A stretch of DNA of 64,000 bases from an uncultured Lachnospiraceae bacterium (GTDB lineage: Bacteria; Bacillota; Clostridia; Lachnospirales; Lachnospiraceae), in NCBI GenBank assembly GCA_910584915.1, contig CAJUDM010000024.1, positions 1 to 64,000 of the forward strand, given 5' to 3'. Below are positions 24,340 through 32,699 of this stretch, one piece after another. Under the pieces are notes generated by a model, which had not been told where the DNA came from, searched no databases, and saw nothing but the letters and a program-made list of their open reading frames with translations. Position numbers and translations under genes: made by a program. Position 1 is the first letter of the stretch; each line of letters opens with the position of its first letter.

Positions 24340-25443
24340 ATGAACAGTGATCGGCGTGATGACGAGGGCTGGCAGGAGGAAAAGACGGTCAGCATATTTG
24401 GAGAAAAAACGGTGGCGGAAAGAGAAACCACGACAGTGAAGGAACCGGAAAATACGGAAAGCGCACAGGACGATAAGAAAGATACGTCCGGGAGGTGGCT
24501 GACGGTGATCGTTGCGGCGGCAGTGGTCATTGTCGGAATTGCGGGAATTGGGATATGGCAGTCGAAGGCGGGAGAGGGAAGTGCGCCGACGGCGGAGGAA
24601 ACCGCGCAGCAGGAGGAGGCTGCGGCGGCGAAGGAGGAAAATATGGCGGATGCCGCAGAAGGTACAGCGGAAGCGGACGATGCGGGGGAAGCCATGGCGG
24701 AGCCTGTTGTTGACGAAGTGGAAGAGAAGGATACGGACGATGATGCAGACGGGATCGCGGAAATCGTGACGGGGGAAACAGAGGAAGGAATAGCACAGGA
24801 TCTTTACAACCTGTTTTCAAATTATAATGAGATCAAAGAGGAGGACGGGCTGGCGGCGATTAGCGATATACCGGCAGGCCCGGTGGAAGAAATATACCGG
24901 CTTATCAGAAGCTATCATGCGGGGGATGACGTAGCGGAGGTTTCCCTTGCGTGGGAGAGATATGGACAGGCGCCCATATATTATATGGGTCAATTGCAGA
25001 GAGAAGAGCCCGTGGAGTGCACATGTTATGCAGGTGATACGGAGGACGGGGAGAGTATCGTCGTGTATATCAATACGGCGAGGAGTATCTATTATGTAGG
25101 AGAGACGCCTCTGGAATCGTCCGGGATGTACAATGGCACAGTATATTATGATGTGACGGTGGATGAGGCAACCGGTATGGTAGATTTTTATGTTTACAAA
25201 GGACTGTGGTACGAGGGAGAGCCCGGCGACGTCGGCGATATGATCCATGTTGTCGATGAGATAAGCGACAGCAATGGCAAATTAGAGAGCGCCACGAATG
25301 CATACTGTGTGGACCAGAACGGCAACGCCCTTACGTTTTATGATATTTACAACAACGAGGGCGGAAGAAGGGTGGAAGCCTCAAACGGGAGATATGAGAA
25401 AGATCTGGTTCCCGAGTGGGAGTTCGGAGAATTAGAATTTTAG
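24340..25443 (+). CDS. Single-span T7SS-locus membrane protein with cytoplasmic phospho-site-like motif
   Basis: This 367-residue protein has a cytoplasmic N-terminus (1-50), one membrane helix (about 52-70), a long Ala/Glu-rich acidic linker (80-150) and a folded extracellular domain (about 150-367) of unknown type. The N-terminus contains E-E-K-T-V-S-I-F-G-E-K-T, almost the same as a motif in the tail of the second kinase (E-E-A-T-V-S-I-F-G-D-R-T). Acidic residues before a threonine and a hydrophobic residue after it are what FHA domains prefer. Topology (short cytosolic part, helix, external domain) is reminiscent of T7SS channel components, but no family is recognised. Confidence 0.7.
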   Translation: MNSDRRDDEGWQEEKTVSIFGEKTVAERETTTVKEPENTESAQDDKKDTSGRWLTVIVAAAVVIVGIAGIGIWQSKAGEGSAPTAEETAQQEEAAAAKEENMADAAEGTAEADDAGEAMAEPVVDEVEEKDTDDDADGIAEIVTGETEEGIAQDLYNLFSNYNEIKEEDGLAAISDIPAGPVEEIYRLIRSYHAGDDVAEVSLAWERYGQAPIYYMGQLQREEPVECTCYAGDTEDGESIVVYINTARSIYYVGETPLESSGMYNGTVYYDVTVDEATGMVDFYVYKGLWYEGEPGDVGDMIHVVDEISDSNGKLESATNAYCVDQNGNALTFYDIYNNEGGRRVEASNGRYEKDLVPEWEFGELEF

Positions 25444-25458
25444 AGGTGGGAGAGCGTT

Positions 25459-26940
25459 ATGGCGAAAACAGCGGAGGAAAAAGTATTTGGCACCTGGTCG
25501 GTGAAGGAGCTGCTCGGCGAGGGGGCTTTCGGAAAGGTCTACCGGCTCGAGCGGGAGGATTTCGGGACGGTCTACCAGGCGGCTATGAAAAAAATTGTCA
25601 TTCCGCAGTCTGACAAGGAGATACAGGAGGCTGTCGCGGAAGGGATGGATATGCAGAGCGTGACAGGGTATTTCCGCAGTTTTGTGGAGGAGATCGTGGG
25701 CGAGTTCAAGCTGATGGCGCAGATGAAGGGAAATACCAACATCGTCAGCTATGAGGACCATCTGGCGATCCCCCACGAGGACGGGATCGGCTGGGATATC
25801 CTGATCCGCATGGAACTGCTGGAACCTGTCCTGAAGCTGACGGCGAGGCGGACGCTGTCGGAGGAGGAGGTCATAAAGCTGGGGATCGATATGTGCCATG
25901 CGCTGGAGGTCTGCGGCAGGCTGGGCATCATCCACAGGGATATCAAGCCGGAGAATATTTTTGTATCTGCGCTCGGAGACTTTAAGCTGGGGGATTTCGG
26001 CATCGCGCGGACAGCCGAGAAGACGATGAGCAACTTATCGAGAAAGGGTACATACACCTACATGGCGCCCGAGGTCTACAAAGGTGAGCCCTACAACGCG
26101 GGGGTGGATATCTATTCGCTGGGCATCGTGATGTACCGTTTCCTGAATTACAACAGGGCGCCGTTTCTGCCGCCCTACCCACAGCCCATCAGTTTCTCCG
26201 ACAGGGAGGCGTCCCTGACAAGGCGGATCAGCGGGGAGACGATGCCGCCGCCGGCATGCGGGAGAAGAGAACTGAAGGAGATCGTGCTGAGAGCCTGCTC
26301 CTATCATCCTTCGGGAAGGTTTGAGAGCCCGGCGCAGATGCGGGAGGCGCTGGAGATGCTTGCCGCAGGGGAGAGGAGAGCGGCGAAAGCGCCGGAGGCT
26401 GCGATCCCGGCGGGCTCTGTATTTGCGGCGAAAAGAGAGGAGGAGCCTTCGGCTGGCTCTGCGCTTGGGACGAAAAGAGAGGAGGAGCCTGTGGTGGACT
26501 CTGCGTCTTCGGCGAAAAGAGAGGGAGAGCCTTCGGCTGGCTCTGCGTCTGTGGCAAAAAAGAATGAAGAGCCTCCGGCTGGTTCCGCGCCTGCCGGAGA
26601 AAGAGATGAAAGGGTTTCGGCAAGCCGGACGTTCACGGCGCAGGAGGATGACGAGGCTACGGTGGGCGTATTTCAGGAGAAGAAAGCGCCGACGGGGAAG
26701 CGGGAGCCGGAGCAGGAGCGAAAGGCGCCGGAGACGGTGAAAGGAAAGCGAGGCATAGCGGAGAGCATCCTGATGGGGCTCCTGATAGGGCTCGGCATTT
26801 TGAACATAGCGGAAATTGCCCTGGGGCTGGCGGTGCTTGTGGCCATAACACTTCCGCCGTGGATCATTGTACTGGCTATATGGCTGATCATACAGAAAAA
26901 AAGTAAAGGGAGAGGGCAGATATGGAGTACGCGATCGTAA
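25459..26940 (+). CDS. Membrane-anchored eukaryotic-like Ser/Thr protein kinase 1
   Basis: Residues 10-300 form an intact Hanks-type kinase: G-E-G-A-F-G-K-V loop, the lysine in A-A-M-K-K-I, H-R-D-I-K-P-E-N with catalytic Asp161, D-F-G-I-A-R, and M-A-P-E. Residues 322-377 are four 14-residue repeats of the type A-K-R-E-E-E-P-S-A-G-S-A. A D-D-E-A-T-V-G-V-F motif follows at about 397, then two hydrophobic segments (about 440-485). No extracellular sensor or PASTA domain is present. It is 15 bp from the gene upstream and overlaps the next by 19 bp. It likely phosphorylates itself and secretion components. Confidence 0.93.
   Translation: MAKTAEEKVFGTWSVKELLGEGAFGKVYRLEREDFGTVYQAAMKKIVIPQSDKEIQEAVAEGMDMQSVTGYFRSFVEEIVGEFKLMAQMKGNTNIVSYEDHLAIPHEDGIGWDILIRMELLEPVLKLTARRTLSEEEVIKLGIDMCHALEVCGRLGIIHRDIKPENIFVSALGDFKLGDFGIARTAEKTMSNLSRKGTYTYMAPEVYKGEPYNAGVDIYSLGIVMYRFLNYNRAPFLPPYPQPISFSDREASLTRRISGETMPPPACGRRELKEIVLRACSYHPSGRFESPAQMREALEMLAAGERRAAKAPEAAIPAGSVFAAKREEEPSAGSALGTKREEEPVVDSASSAKREGEPSAGSASVAKKNEEPPAGSAPAGERDERVSASRTFTAQEDDEATVGVFQEKKAPTGKREPEQERKAPETVKGKRGIAESILMGLLIGLGILNIAEIALGLAVLVAITLPPWIIVLAIWLIIQKKSKGRGQIWSTRS
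26422..26589 (+). repeat. 42-bp tandem repeat inside kinase 1
   Basis: Four consecutive 42-bp units (14 codons each) encode versions of F-A-A-K-R-E-E-E-P-S-A-G-S-A. They differ at a few positions and form a charged flexible linker between the kinase domain and the membrane helices. Length variation between strains is likely. Confidence 0.85.
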
Positions 26941-27170
26941 CGCTCAGAACGAAAGACGGCGGCTGGGAGGCGGATATGGAGCTCCCGGCGAAGATGAAAC
27001 TGAAAAATGTCGCATGGAAAGTATTGGAGACGATAAAAGCCATGGATGAGAGCAGGTTTGAGTCGGTACATAAATTGCAGTTTATCCATGAAAACAGGGT
27101 TTTGAACGAAGAGGCGACACTGGCGGATTACCGGATCTGGGACGGCAGTATCGTGTTTCTTGTTTCATAG
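26922..27170 (+). CDS. YukD/EsaB ubiquitin-like T7SS protein
   Basis: An 82-residue protein with the ubiquitin-like fold order of YukD: an N-terminal strand (A-I-V-T-L-R-T), a helix (N-V-A-W-K-V-L-E-T-I), a strand (F-I-H-E-N-R-V-L-N-E), and E-A-T-L-A-D-Y-x-I-W-D-G-S-I-V-F-L near the end. EsaB/YukD is a cytoplasmic component needed for or regulating Firmicute T7SS. It overlaps kinase 1 by 19 bp, indicating translational coupling. Its stop codon lies inside a 13-bp inverted repeat. Confidence 0.88.
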   Translation: MEYAIVTLRTKDGGWEADMELPAKMKLKNVAWKVLETIKAMDESRFESVHKLQFIHENRVLNEEATLADYRIWDGSIVFLVS

Positions 27171-27261
27171 GAAATTGCGTCCTATGAAACAAAAACGCTC
27201 CGCGTGGATCGCACTGCGGCGGAGAGGAATTATGTTGCTGAAGCAACCCGCCGCAGGCGGA
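27160..27261 (+). other. Two-part structured intergenic RNA region after yukD
   Basis: TTGTTTCATAGGA (27160-27172) pairs with TCCTATGAAACAA (27180-27192), a perfect 13-bp stem over the yukD stop. Downstream TGCGGCGG pairs with CCGCCGCA around an inner GTTGC-TGAA-GCAAC hairpin. These precede a terminator. Confidence 0.7.
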
Positions 27262-27288
27262 GAATCCTGCGAAGCAGGATTCTTTTTT
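27262..27288 (+). terminator. Rho-independent terminator inside the T7SS locus
   Basis: GAATCCTGC pairs with GCAGGATTC (nine perfect pairs) around GAA, followed by six T residues. It separates the essC-yukD block from the phosphatase, effector and kinase 2 block, and lies 22 bp before the phosphatase TTG start. Confidence 0.85.
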
Positions 27289-27309
27289 AACTGCTGAAAG
27301 GGGAGTATT

Positions 27310-28188
27310 TTGGAGTTGAAAATAGAGGGAGCGGTTGTCACAGACGAGGGCAATGTGCGCTCCGGCAATGAGGACAACTATTATCTTTTCGGAAATTACA
27401 GATATGACACGAGTGTCAGCAAGAAGCGGGAGAAAAAAGAAGCTCCGGCAAGACAGGAGCTGGCGGCGGTGTATGACGGCATGGGCGGCGAGGAGGCGGG
27501 AGAGGTCGCATCCCTGACGGCGGCAAGGTTTTTTATGCCGTGCAGGAACGAAAGCCTGCGTGTAGAAGCGCCGTATCAGGTAAAATGCGCGAACGAAGCG
27601 ATATGCCGGGAGATCGAGGGCAGAGGGGGCGCCCGCATCGGGACGACGGCGGTAATGCTGTATCTGGATGAGGGAAAAGCCACCTGTTTAAATGTGGGCG
27701 ACAGCAGATGCTATTTTATGAGGGACGGCATGTTGAGGCAGATATCCGTGGATCACACCGAAGCCGAAAATATGGTGCGGATGGGCATACTGGATCCCGC
27801 GAAGGCGCGAAAGAGCAAAAGCTGGCATAAACTGACGCAGCATCTCGGTATCTTCCCGGATGAGTTTGCGCTGGAGCCACATATCAGCGAAACGATCACA
27901 CTGCGGGGAGGAGATCTGTTTCTGCTGTGCAGCGACGGGTTGACGGATATGGTGATGGACGATGAGATAGCCGGCATTCTGGGGCGGGCGAAGGACGCGG
28001 AGAGCGCCGCTGATATGCTTGTGAAGGCGGCTCTGAAAAATGGGGGCAGGGACAATGTGACTGCCCTGGTACTGCGGGTCTGTCGTGCCACTTTATGGCA
28101 GGATATAAAGAAGCGTCTGAAAAACGTGCCGGGAACGGTCTGGATCATTCTGCTGATACTGGCGGCGGCAGCTATCATCATCGCCTGA
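27310..28188 (+). CDS. PP2C-family Ser/Thr phosphatase with C-terminal membrane anchor
   Basis: A 292-residue PPM/PP2C phosphatase with its metal-binding motifs in order: G-N-E-D-N near residue 20, V-Y-D-G-M-G-G near 57, N-V-G-D-S-R near 128, C-S-D-G-L-T-D near 214 and G-G-R-D-N-V-T near 249. The C-terminus is a membrane helix (W-I-I-L-L-I-L-A-A-A-A-I-I-I-A) with no external domain, so the catalytic part stays in the cytoplasm at the membrane. It should reverse phosphorylation by the two neighbouring kinases. The start is TTG 27310 behind AAAGGGGAG. Confidence 0.93.
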   Translation: MELKIEGAVVTDEGNVRSGNEDNYYLFGNYRYDTSVSKKREKKEAPARQELAAVYDGMGGEEAGEVASLTAARFFMPCRNESLRVEAPYQVKCANEAICREIEGRGGARIGTTAVMLYLDEGKATCLNVGDSRCYFMRDGMLRQISVDHTEAENMVRMGILDPAKARKSKSWHKLTQHLGIFPDEFALEPHISETITLRGGDLFLLCSDGLTDMVMDDEIAGILGRAKDAESAADMLVKAALKNGGRDNVTALVLRVCRATLWQDIKKRLKNVPGTVWIILLILAAAAIIIA

Positions 28189-28236
28189 GGGCGGAGTTCG
28201 GGAAATATGTAAAAAACGGAGAGGGAGGAAACAGGA

Positions 28237-29346
28237 ATGGCAAAAATTGACGTTTACAGCAGTGAGATGTCTGATCTGTCAGGAAGGCTGAAGAGGATAG
28301 CTTCCGTGATAGAGGATGCGGAGCGGATCACGGGAAAGGTGCAGAGAAATCTGGATTTTCAGGTGGCGGCAAAGCAGGGGATCGCGAGCGGGCTCAGGAC
28401 AACGAGGGGAAAATTGCAGAGGCAGAATGACAAGGTGGAGAATCTGTCAAAGCTGACGGCTGTCTCCCTGGAGGAGTTTGTGAACGCGGATAACCGGATG
28501 GACAGAAAAGGGCGCAGCATACTCGGTAGAATACGAAATCCGGTGTCCGGCATAGTCAGGGATATCAAAAGTTTTTTTGTCGGGATATCGCTCTCAAAGT
28601 ATCAAAAGATCACCAGCCTTTTTGCGCCGGCGGGGACGATCATCACTGTGGCGGGGCTCGCCGAGCTGATCCGCAGATTGAGGGAGATCATAAAGGGAGC
28701 GAAGCCGGGAGGTGGAAGCGCAGGGGCTGGAAATACCGAGGGTACCGTGAATGTCGGTGGAACAAACGGGAGCACAGAAGAGCAGACGCCTTCCGGTAAT
28801 CTGAAACCATATCAGGGAAAGTATGGTAATTATAATGTGGTAAATGGTTTTGATCCTAAATATTTATTAAATCAGAGTAAGTATAATATTCTTAACAGCA
28901 AAGGGAAAAATGTCGGATGTATGGCGTGTGGCGTAGCCATGATGCAGTATATGAGAACCGGAAATATGAATCTCAGCCCGGAGGATTCCAGAATCTGGAA
29001 TAAGAGAACGAAGGAAACGCAATGGACGTTTATAAAAAAAGTGCCTGATAGTGGTAAGAGATCGAAAAAGGATCAGTTAAAAATTCTGTATGATAATTTA
29101 CAGGAAGGAACACCTGTTATGATCGCACTGAGTTCGTCAAAAAATAAATACAGCACACATTATGTTGTTGTAGTGGGGATCAGAGAAGGAGCGGATGTCA
29201 ATAATCTCCAAAAAAGCGATTTTCTGGTCGCTGATCCAAATGGAGGTGTTATCCGAACTATTGATGAGGCAGAGAAGAAAGTCAGCAAAGTAATGCGTGA
29301 TGGTGATAACTTTACTATGTGGAAAGCAAATAATAAGGGATATTAG
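28237..29346 (+). CDS. Candidate T7SS effector with papain/C39-like protease C-terminus
   Basis: Residues 1-95 are a helical region of the size of a WXG/LXG export domain, though no W-x-G is seen. A hydrophobic segment (about 130-150) and a Gly-rich linker (155-185) follow. The C-terminal domain (about 190-369) has a peptidase C39-like triad: Cys228 in V-G-C-M-A-C-G-V-A-M-M, His308 in T-H-Y-V-V-V-V-G, and Asp333 in V-A-D-P-N-G-G. Codon and base composition change sharply after about 28790, from around half GC to strongly AT-rich, as in toxins that swap C-terminal domains. No immunity gene is evident; the next gene is a kinase. A role as a processing protease is an alternative. Confidence 0.65.
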   Translation: MAKIDVYSSEMSDLSGRLKRIASVIEDAERITGKVQRNLDFQVAAKQGIASGLRTTRGKLQRQNDKVENLSKLTAVSLEEFVNADNRMDRKGRSILGRIRNPVSGIVRDIKSFFVGISLSKYQKITSLFAPAGTIITVAGLAELIRRLREIIKGAKPGGGSAGAGNTEGTVNVGGTNGSTEEQTPSGNLKPYQGKYGNYNVVNGFDPKYLLNQSKYNILNSKGKNVGCMACGVAMMQYMRTGNMNLSPEDSRIWNKRTKETQWTFIKKVPDSGKRSKKDQLKILYDNLQEGTPVMIALSSSKNKYSTHYVVVVGIREGADVNNLQKSDFLVADPNGGVIRTIDEAEKKVSKVMRDGDNFTMWKANNKGY

Positions 29347-29444
29347 AAATGGCAGAGATTGTTGCGGAGTACGCAGAAGCGAGGATATTCTGATCTGCAA
29401 TTGCCGAATAGATAACAGCAAATAGAGAAAAACAGGAGGGCAAG

Positions 29445-32400
29445 ATGAAAAAAGGGGCGGAAGAAAAAGTGTTTACAAACTGGACAGTCAAAGAACTGCT
29501 CGGAAAAGGGGCGTTTGGAAAGGTGTACCGTATCGAGCGGGAGGAATTCGGCACCGTCTATCAGGCGGCGATGAAAAAGATCGTGATACCGCAGTCGCAG
29601 GAGGATGTTGAGGACGCGATCAACGAGGGAATGGATGAGCAGAGCGTGACCAGCTATTTCCGCAGTTTTGTGGAGGAGATCGTAAGTGAGTTTAAGCTGA
29701 TGGCACAGCTGAAGGGGCATACCAATATCGTCAGCTATGAGGATCATATGGTGATCCCCCATGAGGACGGGATCGGCTGGGATATCCTGATCCGCATGGA
29801 ACTCCTTAAGTCCTTGAAGAGCGTGACATCGGAGCGGAATATGACAGAGGCGGAAGTGGTGAGGCTCGGCATAGACATGTGCAATGCGCTCGAGTTGTGT
29901 GGAAAGATGAATATCATCCACAGGGACATCAAGCCGGAAAATATGTTTGTCACATCCCTCGGGGAGTATAAGCTGGGGGATTTCGGCATCGCGCGGACGG
30001 CGGAAAAGACCATGAGCAATCTCTCCAAAAAGGGAACCTATACTTATATGGCGCCTGAGGTCTATAAGGGGGAGGCGTACAACGCGACGGTGGACATTTA
30101 TTCGCTGGGTATCGTGATGTATCGTTTTATGAATTACAACAGGGCGCCGTTTCTGCCGCCGTATCCCCAGCCGATCAGTTTTTCAGACAGGGAGGCGTCG
30201 ATGACAAGGCGCATCAGCGAGGAGCCGATGCCCGCGCCCGCCTGCGGCAGCAAGGGATTGAAAAAGATCATTCTGAAGGCATGTGCGTACCGCGCCTCGG
30301 AGAGGTATCAGAGCCCGGCGGAGATGCGGAGCGAGCTGGAGAAGCTGCTGCGGGATACAGCGGGAAAGGATGCGCCGCCGGAGCAGGCGCAGGCGTCCGC
30401 GCAGGGAGCGGTTTCACAGCGGAGCGCGGACGGCTTTGCGACGGGAGATTTGCAGGAGGAGATGACAGTTGCCACGGCGGGACAGACAGCGGTGCAGAGG
30501 CGTGAGGAGGCTCTTTGGGATGAGGAAGATGCGACTGTCACGGAGAGCGCCATTGCGGGTGAGGCTGTGGCAGGAGGTGCTGCATCTGCGGAGCTTGCTG
30601 CGGCAAAGGGCACAGCGCCTGTGAATACTGCTACAGCGGATGATGCCGTATCCGCGAATGGTGTTATGGCGGAGGAAGCTGCATCCGCAGGAATCGGCGC
30701 CGGGGCGGAAACCGTAAAGCAGGAGGAGCCGGCTTTAGCCGCAAAGGAAGCGTACGGACAGGAGGACGAGGAGGCGACCGTATCGATCTTCGGGGACAGG
30801 ACGGAGGCAGCGCCGCAGAAGAAAACCGCGCCGCCCACTCCTGCGCCGCAGCCTGAGCCGGAGAAACCGAAGAAGAGTAAGAAGGGAATGTTTATCGGAA
30901 TCGGCGCAGCGGCGTCAGTGGTATTGATATTGGCGGGGGTTGCGCTGGCTGTTGGCAGAGGCGGCAGCGCGGCGCCGTCATCGGGAGAATTCGACGGATT
31001 TTCCTATATGGAGACGTCGGAGGAGGGAGAGTATGATGACCTGTTGACAGGAATTGATGTGGAGGATATGGAAGATGCCGGGGGAGTGAAGGAGGAGATT
31101 GTGCCGGCGTCCGAGAGGTATCTGTATGGGCATTATAATATCGGAGAGTTTGACGGAGAGACAGAGAAGGCATTTTTAGAAGATATGGATATGGAGGCTA
31201 TTGTGGTCGAGGGGACAGAAGTAGCGGTGATTCCCAGCGAAATATACTGTTTTCCGGAAGGAACGCTTTATCGGACGGAGGCACTGCGCGATCTGATAGA
31301 TGAAACAGGGGGAGATGTCTCACTGATAGTGCCGTCCTATGCGAGTCGGGCTTATATGGATGACATTGGGATGACAAAAGAAGATGTGTTTGACGGGATT
31401 GTCTACACATTGTTCGGAGATGAGGTGAGAACGAATATCCATACGTTCTATGAGGAAAATATCAAAGGACAGGGAGATACGGCGGAGTTAATATATATTA
31501 ATGAGTCTCTTGAGAAGAAATCACTGGTGGGATATTACAGAGTAAAGGATTCTGTCATGGAGTTTTCTTATCTGGATCTGGATGAAAATGGTCAGCTCAT
31601 GCTTTGTCCGTTATCCTATGAGGTTGCTTTTTCAGGCAGCAATCTGATGGTTTCGAGAGATGATATTACAAGAAAATTGTACCCGCAAAAAGCATTGTCC
31701 CAATATGGCTACAGTATAGACGGTTACACCAGTGATATAACAGAAGCGGATCTGGGTATTTCCCGTATGTGTTTATCCATCAATATGGAATCCGGCTTTA
31801 CGTCCGATCTGGATAATGCAATCGACATGAACATTGCAACAATTTATTTTACGGACGGATGGAAGACGCAGTATGCGACGGGGAAAATGGGACCTGGCAA
31901 TAAGATAGAGCTGCAATGGAAGCAGAAGGGTATTATAGAAGATATTTACGCGAGAAAAGAAGAGGAGGGTTCCCTCACGGCTTCTTATCTGGATTGTGAC
32001 GAGTTGGGATTCATCCTGCATGTGGACGGAAAAGATTACTTCTATCAGAAGACGGAGACAGAGTATTACGCGGCTCTGGTGGGGGATTCCGTGATCGATT
32101 CGGAATTGGATGAGGAAACCCTGCAGCTGATGGGCATGACGCAGATGGAGATGTTGAAGGCGATGCAGGACGCTTTTGCGGCGGAGGACTACACGATAGG
32201 GGAGGACGTCAACATCGATGAGAAGACCGGCAGGATCACGTTAAATGACGGTATCTTATTTGATGTCGGCAGTGCTGAGCTCTCGGAGGAGGGAAAGGAA
32301 TATCTGTCACGGATATTTGCCGTACTCGATAAGGTGATCTTTGAGGGAGGGTATGAGGAGTGCCTCGATGAGATCATTGTGGAAGGACATACGGATTCTA

Positions 32401-32654
32401 CCGGGGATTACGAAGAAAATCAGGAACTCTCCGAGGCGAGGGCGTACGCGGTGGATGATTACTGCAGTGAGATATATCCCCACATAAGCTCCAGTATCGA
32501 TGCGGTAGGGCGCTCTAGCGATGAGCTTATCTATGACGAAAACGGAAATGAGGACCGGGATGCCTCCAGAAGAGTCGTGTTCCGGATCACGCTGGATGCG
32601 GATGTATTTGAGGATTATATGGAGGACGGTACAGAAGGAATTGAAGCGGATTAA
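29445..32654 (+). CDS. Ser/Thr kinase 2 fused to extracellular OmpA-like peptidoglycan-binding domain
   Basis: A 1069-residue protein. Residues 10-300 form an intact Hanks kinase, close to kinase 1 (G-K-G-A-F-G-K-V, H-R-D-I-K-P-E-N with Asp161, D-F-G-I-A-R). A long Ala/Glu-rich cytoplasmic tail carries E-E-M-T-V, E-E-D-A-T-V and D-E-E-A-T-V-S-I-F-G. One membrane helix sits at about 482-505, followed by some 400 external residues and an OmpA/MotB-like domain at about 935-1060 (F-D-V-G-S-A-E-L, E-G-H-T-D-S-T-G, S-E-A-R-A, R-R-V-V-F). The OmpA fold binds peptidoglycan, so this kinase could sense the wall where other kinases use PASTA domains. Confidence 0.9.
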   Translation: MKKGAEEKVFTNWTVKELLGKGAFGKVYRIEREEFGTVYQAAMKKIVIPQSQEDVEDAINEGMDEQSVTSYFRSFVEEIVSEFKLMAQLKGHTNIVSYEDHMVIPHEDGIGWDILIRMELLKSLKSVTSERNMTEAEVVRLGIDMCNALELCGKMNIIHRDIKPENMFVTSLGEYKLGDFGIARTAEKTMSNLSKKGTYTYMAPEVYKGEAYNATVDIYSLGIVMYRFMNYNRAPFLPPYPQPISFSDREASMTRRISEEPMPAPACGSKGLKKIILKACAYRASERYQSPAEMRSELEKLLRDTAGKDAPPEQAQASAQGAVSQRSADGFATGDLQEEMTVATAGQTAVQRREEALWDEEDATVTESAIAGEAVAGGAASAELAAAKGTAPVNTATADDAVSANGVMAEEAASAGIGAGAETVKQEEPALAAKEAYGQEDEEATVSIFGDRTEAAPQKKTAPPTPAPQPEPEKPKKSKKGMFIGIGAAASVVLILAGVALAVGRGGSAAPSSGEFDGFSYMETSEEGEYDDLLTGIDVEDMEDAGGVKEEIVPASERYLYGHYNIGEFDGETEKAFLEDMDMEAIVVEGTEVAVIPSEIYCFPEGTLYRTEALRDLIDETGGDVSLIVPSYASRAYMDDIGMTKEDVFDGIVYTLFGDEVRTNIHTFYEENIKGQGDTAELIYINESLEKKSLVGYYRVKDSVMEFSYLDLDENGQLMLCPLSYEVAFSGSNLMVSRDDITRKLYPQKALSQYGYSIDGYTSDITEADLGISRMCLSINMESGFTSDLDNAIDMNIATIYFTDGWKTQYATGKMGPGNKIELQWKQKGIIEDIYARKEEEGSLTASYLDCDELGFILHVDGKDYFYQKTETEYYAALVGDSVIDSELDEETLQLMGMTQMEMLKAMQDAFAAEDYTIGEDVNIDEKTGRITLNDGILFDVGSAELSEEGKEYLSRIFAVLDKVIFEGGYEECLDEIIVEGHTDSTGDYEENQELSEARAYAVDDYCSEIYPHISSSIDAVGRSSDELIYDENGNEDRDASRRVVFRITLDADVFEDYMEDGTEGIEAD

Positions 32655-32699
32655 ATGGAAAATAGCCCGGGACGATAAGGCAAAACAAGGAGGAGAAAA

